From NCBI GenBank assembly GCA_007922195.1, contig ML681971.1:20443856-20507855 (forward strand): a DNA stretch of 64,000 nucleotides. Direction: 5' to 3'. Of the stretch, positions 57,270 through 64,000 are shown in pieces (the first letter of the stretch is position 1; every line of letters starts with the position of its first letter). Both the position numbers and the translations under genes were made by a program. A model generated the notes under the pieces. The model was not told where the DNA came from and did not search any database. It saw only the letters and a list, made by a program, of their open reading frames with translations. Source of the DNA: Podocnemis expansa (taxonomy: Eukaryota > Chordata > Testudines > Podocnemididae).

Positions 57270-59288
57270 CAGGAAACCAAACAATCCATCCATGCATACG
57301 TCACAACCTTCAAAGTCGACACAACACTTTTGACGCTTCTGTCGAGAGGGCTGCCAACCACACCGTAACAGACCAAGTCCAGTCACCGCTTCATCATCTG
57401 ATCTTCACGGACAGACTACAACCCTTTGTCCAACAATGGCGCAGAATAACATTGGACAAATGGGTGTTAGAAATCGTTCAATGGGGCTATTCCATACCAT
57501 TTATCGTATGCCCCAAATCCCAATACTCCTACCCGTCCCTCTTCAGGGACCCCACCCACGTACAGCTTCTTCAAGAAGAGGTCCAACACCTTCTTTACAT
57601 TGGAGCAATCGAAGAAGTTCCCAACCATCAGTGGGGAAAGGGTTGCTACTCCCCATACTTTCTCACGAAGAAAAAAACAGGAGGGTGGAGACCAATCCTG
57701 GACCTCCAGCGCCTCAATCGTTACATCCAAGTAAAAAAATTCAAAATGGTGACTCTAAACACTGTCCTTCCGGCTCTAAATCAGGGGTACTGGTTGGCCT
57801 CTCTCGATCTCAGGAATGCATTCTTTCATGTCCCCATCATTTGGGCCCATCGCAGGTTTCTACGCTTTACCCTTCTTTCCAAGCATTATCAGTACAATGT
57901 TCTTCCCTTTGGCCTCTGCACAACACCCAGAGTTTTCTCCAAGCTCATGGCACCGATAGCCGCATTCCTCCGGAAACGTCGTATCAACATTTTTCCTTAC
58001 CTCGATGATTTTCTCCTAGTAGGCCCCTCATTCACTCATGTGCAGCGGGCAGTACGACGTACTCAGGACTTGTTCCTCGCTCTAGGCCTAAGCATAAACT
58101 ACACAAAGTCAACGTTGAAGCCCACGCAAATCATTCAGTTTATAGGGGCAAGCATACACTCCCCTCTCAGGAGGGCATTTCTCTCTCCCGACAGGTTCCA
58201 CAAAATAACTCAATTAGTCCTAGTTAATTCAAAATTCCAACTTCACTTCTGCTCACAGCTGCATGGAGCTGCTGGGACACATGTCAGCAACTACTTACCT
58301 GGTCACACACGCTCGTCTCCGTATGCGCCCATTCCAGCTGTGGTTTCTGTCCCGGTGTCGCACGTTCAACTGATCCGTCAACAGACTGCTAACCATACCA
58401 CCTTCTATCAAACACACCTTGGACTGGTGGACAGATCCAAACAACCTGTTACAGGGCGTTCCCTTTCTACCGCCGCAACCACTTCTCACCATCACTACCG
58501 ACGCCTCCCTCATCGGATGGGGAGCTTTCCTCCAGCAACAGACGACTCAGGGTCGCTGGTCACCCGCGGAATCTCTCCTCCACATAAACATTCTTGAACT
58601 CAGAGCAGTCTTACGTGCATGCCAGTTTTTTCTTCCCACTATCGCAAACAAACATATCAGAATCCGCACGGACAACATGACGTGTATGTGTTACATCAAC
58701 CACCAGGGCGGGACCAGGTCTACCCTTCTTTGCCTAGAAGCAATGACTCTTTGGAACTAGTGTATACAACACAACATCCACCTCTCCGTGGAATACTTAC
58801 CTGGCAAGGACAATACATTGGCGGATGCCCTGAGCTGATCCTTTCCATCCCACCACGAATGGGAAATTCGCACCGACATCTTACACGACATCTTCCTTCG
58901 TTGGGGATTCCCCACCATGGACCTCTTTGCCTCTGAAAACAACAGGAAATGCAAACGCTATTGTTCCCGCGTGGGAGTTGGTCACGGATCCAGCGGTGAT
59001 GCCTTTCTTCTCTATTGGGGAAAGAACTTACTTTACGCGTTTCCCCCGATCCCAATGATCCCCAGAACCCTCTGGAAAATCCAGGAGGACAAAGCAAGGG
59101 TAGTACTCATCGCACCAGCATGGCCTCGCCAAACCTGGTTCACTCTTCTCCAAACCATGTCTACAGTACCACCTATTCCCTTACCTCTCCTTCCGGACCT
59201 GTTGTCGCAGATCGACGGAACACTTCTCCACACCCATCTGGACAGGCTCCATCTGACAGCTTGGAACCTAGATGGTTCACGGGCATAG
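57270..59288 (+). pseudogene. DIRS-1 RT, RNase H and MT-like region
   Basis: Frame 2 from about 57270 reads RT motifs: GGWRPILDLQRLN (57680s), SLDLRNAFFHVPI (motif A; the catalytic Asp is kept), LPFGLCTTPRVFSK and YLDDFLL at 57998 (catalytic Asp pair present). After about 58230 the reading shifts to frame 0. RNase H motifs are there: TDASLIGWGA (58497), the ILELRAV Glu (about 58590), RTDN (about 58660) and ADALS (58824-58835). The domain's acidic set is complete, but stops occur at 58758 (TAG) and 58836 (TGA). From 58917 to 59288 follows DLFASENN..., LYAFPPIPMIPR and RVVLIAPAWPRQTWF, which matches the methyltransferase-like domain at the end of DIRS RT ORFs. The start codon is not evident. 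Confidence 0.9.
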
Positions 59289-60328
59289 AATTACAGTGTT
59301 CACAGGACGTTCAACACATCCTGCTAAACAGCAGGAAACCCACAACCAGAAATACTTACCTGCACAAGTGACGTTGGTTCCCCTCTTGGTGCGCGCAGCA
59401 TTCTTTGGATCCATTCACAGCTCTGGTGCCTCGAATTCTCGACTACCTCGTCAACCTGAAACAAAGCAATCTGTCAGTAAATTCCATAAGGGTGCACCTC
59501 GCAGCAGTCTCTACCTTTCATGAGCCAGTTCACACAACTTCCATTTTCGCTCATCTGACGGTCAAACGTTTTATGCAGGGTTTGCAGAACCTTTTCCCAT
59601 ATGTGCGTCCTCCAACTACCCCATGGGTCCTCACAAGAGTCTTAAAGGCTCTGACAAGGCCTCCCTTCGAGCCGCTTGCCTCTACAACTCTCCTACACTT
59701 GTTGATCAAAGTAGCATTTTTAGTGGCAATCACGTCGGCCCGTCACGTGGGGGAAATTTTGGCGCTTATGGCCCATCCACCCTACACCATCTTTTATAAG
59801 GATAAAGTTTCTTTACGACTCCATCCCAAGTTTGTCCCTAAAATCTCTTCTGCCTTTCACCTTAATCAAACGATCCATCTCCCAGTTTTCTGCCCAAAAC
59901 CCCACGCCATACCACAGGACCCACAGGACCGTCTGCTACATACTCTCGATGTTCGTCGAGCTTTAGCCTTTTACTTGGAGCGGACCAAAATGTTCCGGAA
60001 AACACCTCAGCTCTTTGTGTCAATCGCTGAACGCTCGAAGGGCCAAGCCATTTCCAAACAATGAATTTCTCGTTGGATTGCGACATGTATTCAGACTGCA
60101 TACACAACTTCACAGCTAGTTCCTCCAAACAACATTCGATCCCACTCCACCAGATCCATGTCATCTTCCATTGCTTTCCTTACCCGAGTACCTCTCCATG
60201 AGATATGTCAAGGTGCTACCTGGGCGTCATCCGAGACTTTCGCAAAACATTATGCATTGAACCGTCTCTCGGCAATGGATACGGCGCTGGGACAAGCAGT
60301 CCTAAATGCCGCACGGGACTTTGTTTGA
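59283..60328 (+). pseudogene. DIRS-1 tyrosine recombinase
   Basis: The frame overlaps the end of the RT/MT ORF and extends to TGA at 60326-60328. Signature residues of the family are present: Arg in ITSARHVGEILAL (about 59727-59765), HSTR in IRSHSTRSMSSS (near 60130-60165, the H..R motif) and the likely catalytic Tyr in SSETFAKHYALNR (about 60225-60263). Two in-frame TGA codons interrupt the frame, at 59369-59371 and 60062-60064; the second looks like a CGA to TGA change. No frameshift is seen in 59405-60328. The enzyme inserts the circular DNA without duplicating the target. Confidence 0.9.
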
Positions 60329-60365
60329 AGTACCCACCTCCAAAGACGACAACTGCTACATACTC

Positions 60366-60470
60366 ACCTTCAGTGGAGCAGTCAAGAACACTGCTCGACG
60401 AAGAAATGGAGGTTACTCACCTTTCGTGCAGTAGCCGAAGTTCTTCGAGATGCGTGTTCTTGACATGCTC
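60366..60470. repeat. DIRS-1 internal complementary region
   Basis: Its left half is the reverse complement of the left end (ggagcagtcaagaacactgc against 54930-54960). Its right half is the reverse complement of the right end (gttactcacctttcgtgcag against 60725-60757). The halves meet at gacgaagaaatgg, giving the fused-ends junction. It lies just after the YR stop, the usual DIRS position. Confidence 0.92.
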
Positions 60471-60514
60471 CACGACCCACCCTCCTCCCCTCTACTTCGG
60501 AACGGCCTACATCA

Positions 60515-60757
60515 GGTCTCCGCGGTACGAGGGAACTGGAGAGGGCAGCGGGGAGATCGTACAGGTGACGTCAGCAAGGCGGGAAGCTCTCCAGCCTATC
60601 ACTGCCATTCCTGTCTCTCCCCGCTGATGGAGCCACTGCTGAGGAAAAATCTCCGAGCGGGGGTGCGGTGCCGCACGAACACCTTCAGTGGAGCATGTCA
60701 AGAACACGCATCTCGAAGAACTTCGGCTACTGCACGAAAGGTGAGTAACCTCTATTT
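60515..60757 (+). repeat. DIRS-1 3' inverted terminal repeat
   Basis: It is the inverted partner of 54926-55125, with a CRE TGACGTCA at 60566-60573. It extends 40-50 bp beyond the matched part to 60757 (gcatctcgaagaacttcggc, then ggtgagtaacct); this extension is represented in the ICR. Confidence 0.88.
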
Positions 60758-61060
60758 CCAGATGCACACTTGCTAGTGCCGAATAGAGGGGACTAATCAC
60801 ATCCTTTGTTCTGCTGGCAGTGCTCCTACTGATATAGCCCAATATGCCGTTAGCCTTTTTAGCTACAAGAGCACATTTTTGACTCGTATCCAGCTTCCCA
60901 CCCACCATAATCCCCAGGTCCATTTCTACAGTGCTGCTATTTAGTCAATCGGTCCCAAGCCTGCGGCAGTACATGGGATTTTTCCATCCTGAGTGCAGGA
61001 CTTTGCAGTTGTCCTTGTTGAACCTCATAAGATTTTGTTTGGCCCAAAGTTCCTATTTAT
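60758..61060 (-). mobile_element. CR1 LINE 3' part, right of DIRS-1
   Basis: The - strand reads QKCALVAKKANGILGYIS and SRTKDVISPLYSALA, which in CR1 precede the tail found at 54424-54925. With DIRS-1 removed, 'agtatt' and 'ccagatg' join to give the expected CR1 word. The CR1 ends about 61060. Confidence 0.88.
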
Positions 61061-61119
61061 CATGAATAAGACACTCTGAGCCACTCATGTTTGGGGTTGA
61101 ACTATAAAAGCTTTCCTGT

Positions 61120-61310
61120 GCCATTAGGGGAACGAGGCTGGCTCAGTACATAAAGCATTACCTTGGAAATCAGGTCAGTTCCTTTCTCAGTCTTCCCTGT
61201 GTGGCCTTGGGCAAGTCCCTGTTCCGGTCTCCCATCTTTGCAGTAACACGGGGATGACTGCACTGTGGTAAGGATAAATATGTCTGGGATTGTGAGGCAC
61301 TCATGTACTA
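61120..61310 (+). repeat. MIR-like SINE fragment
   Basis: 'acgaggctggctcagtacat', 'gccttgggcaagtccctgtt' and 'tttgcagtaacacggggatg' are the sense MIR order. Confidence 0.5.
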
Positions 61311-62610
61311 TGGTAAGGGGGGGGCCATATAAGCATCTTAGGTAGATTAATGCAGACTAAAGCTACATGAGACTTTGTATAGAGTGGATGAGATTCTAAA
61401 GGGAGAGCCTTTCACCTCTAGATGACTGGTGTAAATCCAGCCTAGTGGTGGGAAGGTATTGGGATTAGACACTGTCCCCTGAACTGTCCTGAAATATCAT
61501 TGGCTCTGTCCATATCCTGTTGGGTAGGTGCCCATATCCTGGATATCATCTCCACAGTTGGGAACTCAGCGGCCCTCCCATATCAGCAGTCTCTGGGGAC
61601 TGAGATCTTTATTCTCCAGGGTGGTCAGCAGAGCACTTGCTCAGAGAGATTGAATCATACTCATTGAAAAAACAACTGCTGTGCCTGCTCATGAGCAGCC
61701 TTCACATCATTTGCAGGTTCCGATCAGTGTTGTGCCAATAGTGTAGGAAAGTCACTGAGATTGAGGCCTTGTTGATGCACACAAATACAATCTCAATTGG
61801 TGTTGCTAGGTACCACCTGATAAAAGCATTACTATACCCACAAACTGCCAGTAATGTGAGTGTTGGGAAGTTCCGTCTAGTCAAAATTCCATGAAAAAAT
61901 TTCAGTCCATCTTGGCAAGAACATGCAGCTTGTGAGATCCTTCTGCAGCGTGCAGTATCGGAGCAGGGGCAGTTGCGACAGAGATCTGCCCTTGTACCTG
62001 TGGCTTTAAGGACATAGAGTTTTGACACCCACAGCTATTCTGGGCACATGTAGCCCAGAACAAGTCACCAGAGAGAATTTGTGCCAATGTCCTATTTCCA
62101 GTCCGTGGACCTGTTGACCTGCCAGGTTTCACGTCATGCGTTGACGTATCTTGGCTCTTCCGTAGTCCCATGTCTTGAGCAGTGCCTCATGCACTTGCAT
62201 GGAGACCAAGCTGATGATTTTGGACATCTTGGGCTCTGCTAGGGAATCTGTAATAATTCCACTGGAAACTGCACATGCGCCCTGCTGTGTAATGCACTAT
62301 GACTTGTTTCTAGCAGTTCATGGATTGTCTGCAGTGGGTGTTTTATTAGAAGATGAAGCAAGTGTAAATCTTAGGAGTCCAGACAGGAGAAAATTTATTA
62401 GGGGATCTAAGCCATCCCTCAGGTCAGTGTTCAAAGTGGCCTTATAAAAAGGGGTAGGTCTAACTTGGTGGCATCTCTGGTAAGGTGCTGCATTTTAGCA
62501 ATCCAGCTTTCTGCTAGGTCTGTGATCCTTTGTGATTTTTCTCCTGCAGTTTAAGCGCTGTTGTGATCCAGTGCAGGATTCTCTCCCACGGTCTATTTTC
62601 TGGTTCAGTC

Positions 62611-62793
62611 GTTTCCAGACTTTTTTCCTCATGACCCAGTTGAAAAAAAAAAATTATTTAAGCCTGAGATCCAACAATTGTCTCTTTCAACAATGATTCT
62701 GGTCTTTTGGCAGCAGGGGTGCTGCAACCCAGTACCTGAAGGTCTGCGACCCAGAACTGGGTCCTGATCCATAGCTTCAAACACTGTTCTAGT
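62611..62793. mobile_element. Degenerate hAT-like element
   Basis: It begins CAGTCGTTTCCAGACTT and ends about CTTCAAACACTG, with flanks ttctggtt and ttctagtg (6 of 8). The internal words 'ctgcgacccagaactgggtc' are typical of an old non-autonomous hAT family. Confidence 0.5.
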
Positions 62794-64000
62794 GCTTACT
62801 GTTCCCAGCCAGGGTTTTTCCCTGTTTCCTAGATCACGCTGCAGTGCATTTTTCTCTTCTGATGTTTTCCTGGTTTAGCTTTTTCACTCATCCTGTTGAT
62901 CCTATCTAGAGAACTGCAAATACCAGAAAGCGGGGAAATAAAGCAAGTCACGTGGCACCTAAATTCTGAATCATGGAGGAAAAGTACACGAGCCAGATAA
63001 TGGCAGATCAACTCAATTAAGCTATTCTGTGTCATTCCAAACCCATTCATCATGTCCCCAAATGTGCACTTCCAGTGACAACTCTGGTCCCTTTGGGGTA
63101 TTCGTTTTTCACAGTGGCAGCAGAAATGCCCTTCCCTCTTGCCTGCCAGAAGATACGGCAACAAAGATGGGTTTTCTAATTGCTGGGCTCCGTGTGCGTT
63201 AGTGAGTTCTATGGGCAAAATGATCTATGATGTACTTCTCGACTGCGGATGACGTGGATCCTGGCTGAAACCAATGGCTAACTTCAAAGGTCTTTCTCAC
63301 CGAATAAAATTTGAGCATCTGTCCTGCTCAAAACACAAATCTTTATATTATGCCCCATGATAGCAATGGTCACAGTGTTGCTGCAGTACCACGAGCCCTG
63401 GATTATGGGCCACGTCGCATCTTGCTGTGGACGGTCCCGTGGGAGAAGGGAAATAGATCCAAAATCAGTTGGAGACAGCCTGCCACTGTGGGGAGTGGTT
63501 TGTGGCCCCGCAGTGAGTACGTAGACCCTGATCCTTTCAGAGGGTGAAGGTCGATTGGCAAATGAAGCTCTGAACTTGCAGGAGGGCTGCTCCTCAGGTC
63601 TGCCTGCAAGACTTGCTGAGCTGCAGCATGACCACATTTTATGTAGGTAAAGCCCCAGTTCTTGGGGTCACATGACTCTCAGCCTTCGTTTGGGGGGAGG
63701 GAGTTTCTAACAGAGAAAAGCTTGATCATACAGCCAGCATGCACCATACAGGCTCCGAAAACAGCAGGCAGAGAAAAAGAACCCAACACATACTGCTAAA
63801 AAAAAAAAAAAAAGGCAAGCCACTCATGATTAAGTTGCTCATGATATTTTGGGGCCTGACTCGTGATTTTTGAATGCTAGTGGGTTGGCAGCACTGCTGT
63901 TCCTTCACAGTCTATCTTCCCACACCCCAAAGGAAGTGCACAGCAGAAATTGATAACCTCAGTGCTTATCAGACAGTTTTTTCATCAGGCATACAGCTCC

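Larger units (their letters stand above)
54926..60757 (+). mobile_element. DIRS-1-like retrotransposon, nearly full length
   Basis: The 5.83-kb element is bounded by CR1 sequence on both sides. It has inverted terminal repeats (about 54926-55125 and 60515-60757), Gag, a reverse transcriptase with RNase H and methyltransferase-like region, a tyrosine recombinase overlapping it, and an internal complementary region at 60366-60470 near the 3' end. This is the DIRS order. There is no target duplication, as expected for insertion by tyrosine recombinase through a circle. Each ORF has stops or frameshifts, several of which look like CpG decay (CGA to TGA), so the copy is inactive but not very old. 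Confidence 0.93.
24113..64000 (+). other. SGSM2: SGSM2 intron 2, continues past window
   Basis: From donor GTAAGT to the window end I find no further SGSM2 exon. Repeats are listed separately. I recognise nothing in these stretches: 24113-24460, 24900-26250, 26420-26730, 26910-28450, 28730-30670, 30810-31970, 32050-33550, 33710-35480, 36510-37180, 40780-41180, 42050-42810, 42900-44370, 45610-45860, 52800-53760, 53840-54420, 61320-62600 and 62800-64000. The 43380-44100 part is AT-rich with several TAATTA-type motifs and free of repeats. Confidence 0.7.

Overview
The window is vertebrate nuclear DNA. It carries the 5' end of one protein-coding gene on the + strand, which I identify as SGSM2 (small G protein signalling modulator 2, a RUN and TBC domain Rab regulator). 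Only two coding exons are visible: exon 1 (1243-1308), inside a CpG island, and exon 2 (24037-24112). They join in phase and have proper splice sites. The rest of the window is intron 1 (about 22.7 kb) and the first part of intron 2 (at least 39.9 kb). Almost all other long reading frames are chance frames or belong to transposons.

The repeat content points to a non-mammalian amniote, most likely a turtle. CR1 LINE 3' fragments are abundant, MIR/CORE-SINE-like fragments are common, several short hAT elements have clear 8-bp target duplications, and two DIRS-type tyrosine-recombinase retrotransposons are present. DIRS elements are known from turtles, squamates and amphibians; I know of none in mammals or birds. 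The species cannot be fixed from this sequence.

Layout. 1-480: upstream flank, nothing recognised. 500-1450: CpG-island promoter with two perfect CRE sites, GC boxes, an ETS-like site and a YY1-like site. 1309-24036: intron 1, with MIR-like, CR1 and hAT repeats, including nested pairs at 15698-16369 and 16788-17965. 24113-45860: intron 2 part 1, with CR1 and MIR pieces, a 127-bp tandem duplication at 28461-28725, two LTR-like blocks (38364-39814 and 40064-40773) and a hAT copy at 45117-45388.

45867-52793: a DIRS-like element on the - strand. It keeps inverted terminal repeats, an internal complementary region and a Gag-like region, but no reverse transcriptase or recombinase is detectable. 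It is split by a 1.9-kb hAT element (50737-52635), which itself carries two short repeats. 54424-61060: a CR1 fragment on the - strand, split by a near-complete 5.8-kb DIRS element on the + strand (54926-60757) with Gag, RT/RNase H/methyltransferase-like and tyrosine recombinase regions, all inactivated. 61060-64000: intron 2 continues with a few old repeats.

The most interesting material is the pair of DIRS elements. In both, the internal complementary region equals the reverse complement of the two outer ends joined together, which is the signature of a circular intermediate. One element is close to autonomous in structure; the other looks like a Gag-only or non-autonomous lineage.
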